Positions 1 through 7,103 of a stretch of DNA of 64,000 bases are shown piece by piece; the first letter of the stretch is position 1, and every line of letters begins with the position of its first letter. The notes beneath the pieces were generated by a model, which was not told the DNA's origin, made no database searches, and saw only the letters and a program-made list of their open reading frames with translations. This DNA is from SKPS01 sp964469215 (GTDB lineage: Bacteria; Bacteroidota; Bacteroidia; Bacteroidales; SKPS01): contig CAYXYB010000012.1 in the NCBI GenBank assembly GCA_964469215.1, positions 28,901-92,900 of the forward strand, in the 5' to 3' direction. The translations under genes were made by a program, and so were the position numbers.

Positions 1-336
1 CCGGTAGTGTATATGCAATCCAGAAAACAGGGTAAACCTATACAGGTGGGAATTTCATTTGACATTCTTTTGAGCATTGATAAGGAAAAACAATACAGGA
101 TACGGGATAACTGGTATGCTGAGGCTTTGATAATCCCGGGTAAATCATATCCAACCTTTTTTGCCGGTTACCTTATTCATCGTGAAGGGGATCTGTTGCC
201 TCCTGATGCCTGCCGTATTGGTGTGGATATTCCGGTGACAAAATCGGGCAACATCCGGCTGAGAAACGCATTTCATTTTTCACTGACGCACCCGGGGCAA
301 AACCTGTTCGAAACCGGAATCAGAGTGGGGAGGTGA
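1..336 (+). CDS. C-terminal part of an unrecognised protein (5' end outside window)
   Basis: The frame is open from base 1 to the TGA at 334-336, so about 111 codons of a longer gene are seen. I do not recognise the family. No membrane segment or metal motif is visible; the part seen reads as a soluble, strand-rich domain with many basic and aromatic residues. Its last ~40 codons (motifs KSGN, FHFSLTHPGQNLFETG, final VGR) recur in diverged form at 1076-1203 and 6514-6641, each time glued to a piece of arsC. This gene, or a close paralogue, therefore supplied sequence to the rearrangement downstream. A function cannot be given. Confidence 0.6.
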   Translation, partial: PVVYMQSRKQGKPIQVGISFDILLSIDKEKQYRIRDNWYAEALIIPGKSYPTFFAGYLIHREGDLLPPDACRIGVDIPVTKSGNIRLRNAFHFSLTHPGQNLFETGIRVGR

Positions 337-493
337 TTATTTTCCTAAACTCCTCAACCCACTTGAGACACATCAGACCATCAGGAAGCACTTAAGAATA
401 GTAAATCGTTAAAGTTATATCTTCGCAATTAATTGTCAGGTAACCCAAACAAACATCCGATATCTCTGTTTACAGATAAGATATAATCATTTT

Positions 494-946
494 ATGAATA
501 ATAACTATTTCGGGGAAAATGGTTTTAATAGCCGTGGTGTGCTTAACATCACGCCTTCTAAGGCTTATGCACTTTGTAATTATGGCGCTGTAATAATAGA
601 CATAAGGGAGAATTACCATTCATTCCTGCATGCGTTTGATGTGCCTCAGCTCTTTTATTGCCCGTTAAGTGAAATTTCAACTCATATCGATAAAATACCA
701 GTTGACCGTCCTGTAATCATTGCCGATGCAGCTGGGCTGAAAAGTATTGAAGCGGTAATATTACTTAATGAAAGCGGGTTCACTAATGTTGCAAATCTGG
801 CCGGTGGCCTGCTTGAGTGGAACAGGGAGGCACTTCCTGTTAAGACCGATAAAACCAGGCGAATGTCCGGTTCATGCATGTGTATGCTGAAATACAGAGA
901 GTTAAAAACCATCAATTTGCCCGATATAAATCCTGAAACAGACTAA
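494..946 (+). CDS. Rhodanese-like domain protein with altered active-site loop and C-terminal CxC
   Basis: 150 residues, one rhodanese fold: strand-turn VIIDIRE near residue 35, active loop near residues 78-84, and the family's closing NLAGGLLEWNR near residue 102. In active rhodaneses the loop reads CxxGxxS; here it reads DAAGLKS, so the catalytic Cys is Asp and sulfur transfer by the usual route is unlikely. Near the C-terminus there is a CMC pair (motif GSCMCML) that could bind a soft metal or metalloid; this is inference. The ATG of an arsC 5' fragment follows after 21 bp, so rhodanese and arsC probably formed one operon before the downstream rearrangement. No signal peptide; cytoplasmic. 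Confidence 0.75.
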   Translation: MNNNYFGENGFNSRGVLNITPSKAYALCNYGAVIIDIRENYHSFLHAFDVPQLFYCPLSEISTHIDKIPVDRPVIIADAAGLKSIEAVILLNESGFTNVANLAGGLLEWNREALPVKTDKTRRMSGSCMCMLKYRELKTINLPDINPETD

Positions 947-967
947 TCGAATAATAAAATTAAAATC

Positions 968-1203
968 ATGAAAATTCTTATTCTTTGCACCGGAAATTCA
1001 TGCCGCAGCCAGATGGCGGAGGGGTTTCTGAGGTCTTTTAACCCTGCTTTTGAGGTGTTTTCGGCAGGAACGAAACCTGCCGTTTAGGTGTGGATATTCC
1101 CCTTGCCAAATCGGGCAACAACCGGTTGAGAAACTCATTTCATTTTTCATTGACCCACCCCGGACAAAACCTGTTTGAAACGGGCAAAGGAGTTGGGAGA
1201 TGA
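968..1203 (+). pseudogene. arsC 5' fragment fused to the tail of the gene seen at 1-336 (copy 1)
   Basis: Bases 968-1081 encode the first 38 residues of an arsC product, including the complete P-loop CTGNSCRS. They match the intact arsC at 10580 at 95 of 114 bases, most differences being synonymous. The frame then hits TAG at 1085. From about 1076 the sequence instead matches, in another frame, the last ~40 codons of the 1-336 gene, ending at TGA 1201-1203. The two parts meet at CCTGCC, six bases present in both parents. A 39-residue peptide could still be made but would lack the reducing cysteines and the DP acid, so it should be inactive. Confidence 0.8.
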
Positions 1204-1265
1204 TGGTGTTTTATTTAAACTTGATCTAAATATACATTAAATTATTATTTTCGACATATATGTAT

Positions 1266-1273
1266 TATCTTTG
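1266..1273 (+). promoter_or_regulatory. Candidate -7 element (TATCTTTG) before the poly-G ORF
   Basis: Matches the Bacteroidota -7 consensus TAnnTTTG exactly. The expected TTTG at -33 is not present; only a TTTTCG lies in the area. It sits 19 bp before the ATG of the small ORF and is kept unchanged in the second module at 6704-6711. Confidence 0.4.
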
Positions 1274-1292
1274 GGCATTAAATTTATAACTG

Positions 1293-1512
1293 ATGTTTAC
1301 CATGCTCATCATGTTTGTTAAACACTTTTGTAACCTGATTCAAGCTAAAGTTCAGGAATTAGTTACATTAAGGAATGATTTCAAAGTGAGTCCGTTCGGG
1401 GGGGGGGTATGATGCTGATATACAGAGCATTGTGTTCTTATATGATCTTATTATCCGGAAGACGGAATGTGATTTTCTACATGGAGCAGTGATTTCTGTT
1501 CAATTCGTTTAA
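1293..1512 (+). pseudogene. Small ORF interrupted by a run of ten G (copy 1)
   Basis: ATG at 1293 opens a frame that reaches G10 at 1398-1407 and then stops after GGGV (TGA), giving 39 residues. If one G is removed, or two are added, the frame runs on to TAA at 1510 and gives about 72 residues, with a plausible acidic/hydrophobic second half (YDADIQSIVFLYDLI, then IRKTECDF). The protein family is not recognised. Both modules have exactly ten G. This could be a slippage-controlled gene in the off state or a dead gene. A sequencing miscount in the run would also explain it. Confidence 0.45.
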
Positions 1513-1646
1513 GTAAAGACCACGAAATCAATTTTTTTAACGGGAAAGAACAATTTTATTTTTTTTCTCTTCATCAGACTATTTCAATGCAAAGTGATTT
1601 AAGTCGATGAAGAGGTGCATGTTAACAATTATATAGAACATTTTAT

Positions 1647-1655
1647 AAAACATAA
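1647..1655. repeat. Left target-site duplication of the IS (9 bp)
   Basis: AAAACATAA directly left of the IS. The same nine bases follow the IS at 2892-2900. The second module has the unoccupied site with a single copy at 7084-7092. Confidence 0.9.
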
Positions 1656-2891
1656 CTTAGTACATGACAAAAATTCATAATGTTTTGAATGACAATGCTA
1701 TATGTTGATAACTTAATGATAACTAATTTTAAAAAGATGCTATAAAACCCTGGCATTCTGCATCTTAGATTCAAATCACTACAAATGGATCGGAGATACA
1801 CGAACACCAGGGTAGAGAGTAAAAATACCATTTTATTCGCAACATTATCAAAAATTTTTGGGGACAGTATGAATCTGGCCCGAATCAAGTTCTTTGGCTT
1901 ATTTATCTGTGCTCTATGCAAGGTTCAAACGGTCTGTTTTGAGAAAATCGCAGCAGGCTTTGACTCCCCGGCAAGAGTGGATTCTTCTCTACGCAGGATT
2001 CAGCGATTCATTGCCGAATACCTGCTGGACACAAAGCTGATTGCACGCTTTGTGTTCACCTTGTTGCCGCACCATCCACCTTACCGCCTGACCATGGATA
2101 GGACCAACTGGAAATTTGGGTCATCCAATATCAATATCCTGGTATTGGCCGTGGTCTATCAGGGTGTAGCCTTCCCTCTGCTGTACAAGATGTTGCCAAA
2201 GTTTGGCAACTCTTCAACGCAGGAGCGGATCACCATAATGGAAGAGTTCATCGGGCTGTTTGGCAGCGATTGCATCGAATGCCTGCTGGCTGACCGTGAG
2301 TTTGTCGGAGAGGAGTGGCTCGGTTATCTTAACCATCGGCGTATCCAATACCACATTCGAATCCGGGAGAATTTCCGGGTTGACATCCCTAAAAACGGAC
2401 ATCATGTAAAAGCATCCTGGATGTTTAACCACGTAAAGATCAATCAGTATGCATTCTATCAAGGGATTGTCAAAGTCAATGGTCAACTATGCTACCTGTC
2501 AGCTTCCAGAATCAAAAACCGACAAGGGACCCCCGAATTGCAGATCATTGTTTCCTTCAATAAACCTGAAGAATCGCAGTCATTATACAAAGAACGCTGG
2601 CAGATTGAATCTGCATTTAAAGCACTGAAATCAAGCGGTTTTAATATTGAAGACACGCACTTGACCGATTTGGATCGCATTAACAAACTACTGGCGCTTG
2701 TGCTTTTTGCCTTTACCTGGGCTTACCTTGCAGGGATTTTCCTTGACTCGCTTCGTCCCATTAAGATCAAAAAGCACGGCAGAAAAGCCAAGAGCCTATT
2801 CAAATACGGATTAACCTATTTGGCAAGTGTCCTGTATTCCAATGATTTAGATAAATTTAGTGAGTGTTGTAAATTTTTGTCATGTACTTAG
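1656..2891 (+). mobile_element. Complete IS4-family insertion sequence, 1236 bp
   Basis: Bounded by near-perfect terminal inverted repeats of 20 bp: CTTAGTACATGACAAAAATT at the left, and at the right (read inward) the same with one change at base 3. It carries one transposase gene whose TAG stop is made by the right terminal repeat itself. A 9-bp direct duplication flanks it. The second module preserves the empty site, so both ends are known to the base. It landed 20 bp before the start codon of gene A copy 1, inside that gene's leader. A 9-bp duplication fits several IS4 subgroups; I do not assign one. Confidence 0.93.
1785..2891 (+). CDS. IS4-family transposase (DDE)
   Basis: 368 residues, full length with no frameshift. 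DDE catalytic acids are visible as LTMDRTNW (about residue 104), LLADREFVG (about 169) and the Glu of the IS4 YREK signature, YKERWQIESAFKALK, near residue 264 (Y-x2-R-x3-E-x6-K). It cuts and pastes the element that contains it. The ATG at 1785 is used because it gives a normal family length; an internal Met (MNLARIK) is an alternative. The stop codon lies in the terminal repeat. Nothing suggests inactivation, so the element may still be mobile. Confidence 0.92.
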   Translation: MDRRYTNTRVESKNTILFATLSKIFGDSMNLARIKFFGLFICALCKVQTVCFEKIAAGFDSPARVDSSLRRIQRFIAEYLLDTKLIARFVFTLLPHHPPYRLTMDRTNWKFGSSNINILVLAVVYQGVAFPLLYKMLPKFGNSSTQERITIMEEFIGLFGSDCIECLLADREFVGEEWLGYLNHRRIQYHIRIRENFRVDIPKNGHHVKASWMFNHVKINQYAFYQGIVKVNGQLCYLSASRIKNRQGTPELQIIVSFNKPEESQSLYKERWQIESAFKALKSSGFNIEDTHLTDLDRINKLLALVLFAFTWAYLAGIFLDSLRPIKIKKHGRKAKSLFKYGLTYLASVLYSNDLDKFSECCKFLSCT

Positions 2892-2900
2892 AAAACATAA
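2892..2900. repeat. Right target-site duplication of the IS (9 bp)
   Basis: AAAACATAA, identical to 1647-1655. The ATG of gene A copy 1 follows 11 bp later. Confidence 0.9.
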
Positions 2901-2911
2901 TACTAAAAGTA

Positions 2912-4486
2912 ATGAAGAATATTGTAATATTGATTTGTATCGTAATAATGTGTCTGCATGGTAATAGTCAGGAAAGTGTTATCAGGTTATCACCTGAATT
3001 TGGCCAGGGTTATGTAGTGCTTGATGAATTGAACCATGATGTGAATTACTGGGAACTTCAAATTTTTTCAATGACATATGACTCAAATGGTGAAATTGTA
3101 TATGAACTATCTGAGATCATAGAACTTGTTGGGAAGAATTATACTCGAATCAGCAATGAGTATATTACTAATGAAGGATATTCACTGAGAGTAATAGGTC
3201 ATTTAGGAAGTGGTAATTATATTCAGGAGGATATTGTAATTTCAAAAATCAAGGGAGATGTCTATGGAGGCATTCCATATGATCAATGCAAAACATGGAT
3301 TTGCAATGGATTGACCTATGGATATGAAATACGGCAAATGGTTAGGACTAATGATCCTGATTATACTTATCTCAAAGTTGGTTTGGCTTTTTCCCTTGAT
3401 AATCCAATTTATCAGTATTTTGATGAATACAATTTCAATCAGATCTCAAATAACACTTATGTTAACTGGCCGGGTATGAATCCGATATGGTTCTTTAATT
3501 ATTATGCGGTTAATTATCAAAACATTTTAGATGCAAAATCCTTCCCGGGGAAAGCAGCACCATGGATTATCAAAATAGCACATGATAACATGAATCCGAA
3601 ATATGATGGGCAAAATAATATCATTACATCCAACTGGATATATGGTGTTGCCAAAGGGTTGGGTCCTTGGAGCGGATCATATCAGAATGATTGTATCATG
3701 ACAACCCCCGGATTAACATATGGTCCCTGTTATTACCCTCCGGGGAATTCATCTATACAGAATCTAAATGAGGCTATTCTTATCATGAATACATACACAA
3801 CACCATCACTTTGTGGTTGGCCAGATTATATTTGTAATGTTACTCCCAATGCAGCTCCACCGCCTTGGCTTGGGGGTTTGATAAAAAATCTGCCTCTTGA
3901 CACAAACAAGCTCAAATCCATATTGTTTTATTGGGATCTTGTTAAACTTGCCGATAAGTCAATAAATGGAGAAAATACAGGTAACTGGTGGGAGAATTAC
4001 CATTCAATTTCCCTTACCGACCTGGCAAATTCAGGGAATGAGATATTTAATGTAAAGATATCCGATGTAATAATTGATGGAATTCCTGACGAAATACCAA
4101 TTTATCTACCGGAAGGTTTGTATTTAATCGGGGTGTCTGACAATGAGGGTAATTATATTCCGATTATAAAAGAAGTTCCATATTCGGAATACGAGGGTTT
4201 GTCGCCATTGGCAAATGAATTAAGTGTAAATATTTATCCTGTACCACACACAGAAAACTGTTTTAATATGGCATTAAGTTCTGGTGCTGATGCAGAAATG
4301 GTAATACAGTACAAGCTATTCAACAACCAATCACATCTGTTGCATGAATCTACTATAATTATTGGCCCTGAAGCATCAGAAACTTTATGGACATGTCCTG
4401 ATGAAGGATTGACGACAGGAATTCTTTACCATACTTATATGTTTGAGGATGCATCATATAAGACTGTCTGTACGGTGAAAAACTAA
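2912..4486 (+). CDS. Secreted protein A, copy 1 (unknown function, T9SS-like C-terminus)
   Basis: 524 residues. Signal peptide MKNIVILICIVIMCLHGNSQ. The body is rich in Trp, Tyr and Asn and matches no family I know. The last ~80 residues (NIYPVPHTENCF onward) have the layout of a T9SS type A sorting domain, so export to the cell surface is expected. An in-frame ATG at 2882 lies inside the IS, but the second copy shows that 2912 is the native start. It differs from copy 2 at 7104 essentially only in one patch, residues ~188-212, where about 30 residues replace 24 others. The IS insertion probably separated it from its own promoter. Confidence 0.85.
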   Translation: MKNIVILICIVIMCLHGNSQESVIRLSPEFGQGYVVLDELNHDVNYWELQIFSMTYDSNGEIVYELSEIIELVGKNYTRISNEYITNEGYSLRVIGHLGSGNYIQEDIVISKIKGDVYGGIPYDQCKTWICNGLTYGYEIRQMVRTNDPDYTYLKVGLAFSLDNPIYQYFDEYNFNQISNNTYVNWPGMNPIWFFNYYAVNYQNILDAKSFPGKAAPWIIKIAHDNMNPKYDGQNNIITSNWIYGVAKGLGPWSGSYQNDCIMTTPGLTYGPCYYPPGNSSIQNLNEAILIMNTYTTPSLCGWPDYICNVTPNAAPPPWLGGLIKNLPLDTNKLKSILFYWDLVKLADKSINGENTGNWWENYHSISLTDLANSGNEIFNVKISDVIIDGIPDEIPIYLPEGLYLIGVSDNEGNYIPIIKEVPYSEYEGLSPLANELSVNIYPVPHTENCFNMALSSGADAEMVIQYKLFNNQSHLLHESTIIIGPEASETLWTCPDEGLTTGILYHTYMFEDASYKTVCTVKN

Positions 4487-4493
4487 ATATGAA

Positions 4494-4553
4494 AATCATC
4501 TCCGGAATTAAAGACAGATCTTTAAGGTGTTTTTTGTCATTCCGGAGATGATT
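4494..4553 (+). terminator. Long hairpin between gene A and gene B, copy 1
   Basis: Perfect 15-bp inverted repeat (AATCATCTCCGGAAT at 4494-4508 with its complement at 4539-4553) around a 30-nt loop that holds a smaller AAAGA/TCTTT pair. It begins 8 bp after the stop of A. No T run follows, so it may be a transcript-end or stability hairpin and not a simple terminator. The arms are unchanged in module 2. Confidence 0.6.
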
Positions 4554-4612
4554 CAGGCTGCCATACAGAAGTAATTCATAGTTTTGATAAATAATTTTAA
4601 TACGTGTGTTTT

Positions 4613-6196
4613 ATGAACAAGACATTATTTTTGTTATTGTTTTTAGTTCTGCTGATAATAGATGGTAATGCCCAGACAACAATTACAAGGCAAAAGTCAT
4701 ATGGCGGATCACAAGTAGATTTTTATCCGAAGATATTAAATATAGGTGACGCATTTATTATCGGTGGATCATCTCAATCCGGAATCTCAGGTGACAAGAC
4801 AGAGCCTTCACGGGGATTTGAAGATTTCTGGATACTGAAAGTTGACACCGGATTCAACATAATCTGGCAAAAGACATTGGGCGGAAGTAAATCTGATGTT
4901 TTGAACGACCTAATCCTTACCCATGACTCGTGCTTGCTGTTGTTAGGCACATCAGCATCTGACAGTTCAGGCGAGAAAAGTCAGAACAACTACGGTGATT
5001 GCGATTTCTGGCTTGTGAAAATGTCGCTAAGCGGAAGCATTCTGTGGCAGAAGACAATTGGAGGTAACGGAAACGATGAAGCTTCGGTTGTGTATGAACT
5101 GACTGATGGTTCAATACTGATTGGAGGTTCATCACAATCCGACAGTTCAGGGTTGAAAACTCAAAACAGGCGAGGAATAAGAGATTATTGGCTGTTGCGA
5201 CTCGACATGCAAGGTAATATTTTATGGGACAGAACCTATGGCGGCAACAATACCGAATTCATGAATTCTGGTACGTTGATCAACGACAGTCTGATAATTA
5301 TTTCCGGTTGGTCTGATTCGCCAGCCTCAGGAGAAAAGACTACAAATTCATACGGTTATTATGATGTCTGGATTTTATGTGTAAACTTAAACGGGGATAT
5401 TTTATGGGATAAAGGTCTTGGCGGGAATGGTTGGGATGGTAAAGGATTTCCAGTGTTTTTAGACAATAAACTGTATATCATAGCTTCTTCAGATTCTGAC
5501 ATATCGGGGTTAAAAAGTGAGAACAGCCGTGGTGCCTTGGATATTTGGATTCTGAGATTGGATATGACAGGAGCAGTTATTTGGGATATAACAATTGGCG
5601 GTGATAAAGATGATGGTATAGAAAGTGTATTTGTGGTTAATGATCAATATTTTATTCTTACTGCCTCGTCTTTATCAGGGATTTCGGGTGAGAAGACAGA
5701 ATCGGCGAGAGGATTTTCCGATTATTGGATGCTAGCGGTTGATTCTACAGGTAACATAATGTGGCAAAAAGCAGTTGGAGGAACTGACAGAGATGGTAGT
5801 ATGAATACGATTAAGGTTGGTTCCGGCAGGTTTATTGTATGTGGAGACTCACAATCAGGCATTTCAGGAGATAAAACCCTACCCTGTATAGGGATGTCCG
5901 ATTTCTGGCTAGTAGAATTTGAAGTTGAAACGGGGATAAGCGAATATTATACCGGGAAACATATTGTAAAGGCCTATCCCAATCCTGCAGAAGATATTCT
6001 GAAAATAGAGACCGGTACCAATGCTTCTATATCAGAGCTATACATAATTGATATTTGTGGCAAAACAGTCAGGGCATTGATTGTAAACGGGTCAACAGAA
6101 GAGGTTGATATAAGAGATCTTCCGGCAGGAGTTTATATCCTTAAAACCAGGATCTCGGATGGCTACCTGGAGGTCAACAGGTTTGTGAAGAGATAG
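4613..6196 (+). CDS. Secreted seven-repeat beta-propeller-like protein B with T9SS type A domain, copy 1
   Basis: 527 residues. Signal peptide MNKTLFLLLFLVLLIIDGNAQ; the ATG at 4604 is rejected because copy 2 starts at the Met equivalent to 4613. The body has seven repeats of about 60 residues, each with SGxK(T/S), then G-x2-D-(F/Y)-W-(L/I), then G-x-I-x-W and GG, which fits a seven-bladed propeller. The C-terminal ~85 residues (YPNPAEDIL onward, ending RFVKR) are a clear type A sorting domain. It is likely a surface-bound binding protein; ligand unknown. It follows protein A in both modules, so the two probably work together. Confidence 0.88.
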   Translation: MNKTLFLLLFLVLLIIDGNAQTTITRQKSYGGSQVDFYPKILNIGDAFIIGGSSQSGISGDKTEPSRGFEDFWILKVDTGFNIIWQKTLGGSKSDVLNDLILTHDSCLLLLGTSASDSSGEKSQNNYGDCDFWLVKMSLSGSILWQKTIGGNGNDEASVVYELTDGSILIGGSSQSDSSGLKTQNRRGIRDYWLLRLDMQGNILWDRTYGGNNTEFMNSGTLINDSLIIISGWSDSPASGEKTTNSYGYYDVWILCVNLNGDILWDKGLGGNGWDGKGFPVFLDNKLYIIASSDSDISGLKSENSRGALDIWILRLDMTGAVIWDITIGGDKDDGIESVFVVNDQYFILTASSLSGISGEKTESARGFSDYWMLAVDSTGNIMWQKAVGGTDRDGSMNTIKVGSGRFIVCGDSQSGISGDKTLPCIGMSDFWLVEFEVETGISEYYTGKHIVKAYPNPAEDILKIETGTNASISELYIIDICGKTVRALIVNGSTEEVDIRDLPAGVYILKTRISDGYLEVNRFVKR

Positions 6197-6405
6197 AAAT
6201 CTCATTAGGCAAACTTAAGCAGATATCAGATCGGCCGATTTTAAATAAATGACTTTGCTATTATCTTCAGTGGCAATAGCTGGAAATCCCGAACAATGAG
6301 CCGGCTTTCTCGTTTAGTGATAATGAGATGATAAAATCATGGATATTTGCAGATTCTGAGAATAATTATACATGGAAGAGTGACCGGTTATAAAAATTGT
6401 CAATT
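6197..6405 (+). repeat. Spacer repeat between gene B and the arsC start (copy 1)
   Basis: 209 bp after the stop of B1. The same sequence, with no difference I can find, lies at 10371-10579 before the intact arsC. No ORF or promoter of the TAnnTTTG type is clear in it. Its identity while the neighbouring genes differ points to recent exchange between the modules. Confidence 0.85.
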
Positions 6406-6641
6406 ATGAAAATACTTATTCTTTGCACCGGAAATTCATGCCGCAGTCAGATGGCGGAGGGGTTTCTGAGGTCTTTTAACCCTGCTTTTGAGGTGTTTTC
6501 GGCAGGAACGAAACCTGCCGTTTAGGTGTGGATATTCCCCTTGCCAAATCGGGCAACAACCGGTTGAGAAACTCATTTCATTTTTCATTGACCCACCCCG
6601 GACAAAACCTGTTTGAAACGGGCAAAGGAGTTGGGAGATGA
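6406..6641 (+). pseudogene. arsC 5' fragment fused to foreign gene tail (copy 2)
   Basis: Same chimera as at 968-1203, with the same CCTGCC junction and the same early TAG. It differs from copy 1 at two arsC positions (codon 3 ATA, codon 14 AGT), and both changes agree with the intact arsC at 10580. Codon 11 (TCA) and the rest agree with copy 1. The fragment is therefore a mosaic of copy 1 and the intact gene, as expected when a crossover within arsC made the tandem duplication. Confidence 0.8.
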
Positions 6642-6703
6642 TGGTGTTTTATTTAAACTTGATCTAAATATACATTAAATTATTATTTTCGACATATATG
6701 TAT

Positions 6704-6711
6704 TATCTTTG
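6704..6711 (+). promoter_or_regulatory. Candidate -7 element (TATCTTTG), copy 2
   Basis: Same match and spacing to the small ORF as at 1266-1273. Confidence 0.4.
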
Positions 6712-6730
6712 GGCATTAAATTTATAACTG

Positions 6731-6950
6731 ATGTTTACCATGCTCATCATGTTTGTTAAACACTTTTGTAACCTGATTCAAGCTAAAGTTCAGGAATTAG
6801 TTACATTAAGGAATGATTTCAAAGTGAGTCCGTTCGGGGGGGGGGTATGATGCTGATATACAGAGCATTGTGTTCTTATATGATCTTATTATCCGGAAGA
6901 CGGAATGTGATTTTCTACATGGAGCAGTGATTTCTGTTCAATTCGTTTAA
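6731..6950 (+). pseudogene. Small ORF interrupted by a run of ten G (copy 2)
   Basis: Same ORF as at 1293-1512, again with ten G (6836-6845), and again readable to about 72 residues only if the run were nine or twelve. No other frame-breaking change separates the two copies. See copy 1 for the reading. Confidence 0.45.
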
Positions 6951-7083
6951 GTAAAGACCACGAAATCAATTTTTTTAACGGGAAAGAACAATTTTATTTT
7001 TTTTCTCTTCATCAGACTATTTCAATGCAAAGTGATTTAAGTCGATGAAGAGGTGCATGTTAACAATTATATAGAACATTTAT

Positions 7084-7092
7084 AAAACATAA
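7084..7092. other. Empty IS target site
   Basis: Single AAAACATAA in module 2 at the position where module 1 carries the IS between two copies. It shows the pre-insertion state. Confidence 0.85.
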
Positions 7093-7103
7093 TACTAAAA
7101 GTA

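Larger units (their letters stand above)
968..6405 (+). repeat. Tandem module, copy 1 (carries the IS)
   Basis: Copy 1 of a direct tandem duplication. Order: arsC fragment, gene tail, spacer with poly-G ORF, gene A, hairpin, gene B, 209-bp spacer. Without the IS and one target duplication it is about 4.19 kb, against 4.17 kb for copy 2. Bases 1082-1655 match 6520-7092 except for one T in a T run; 6197-6405 match 10371-10579 with no difference that I can see. Confidence 0.9.

Noticed and set aside
682..915. 77-codon minus-strand ORF inside the rhodanese gene
   Set aside because: Shadow frame of a recognisable plus-strand domain; no start signal or family.
2882..2911. Earlier ATG for gene A copy 1 inside the IS right end
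   Set aside because: The second, uninterrupted copy starts at the Met equivalent to 2912; the extra ten residues come from IS and target duplication.
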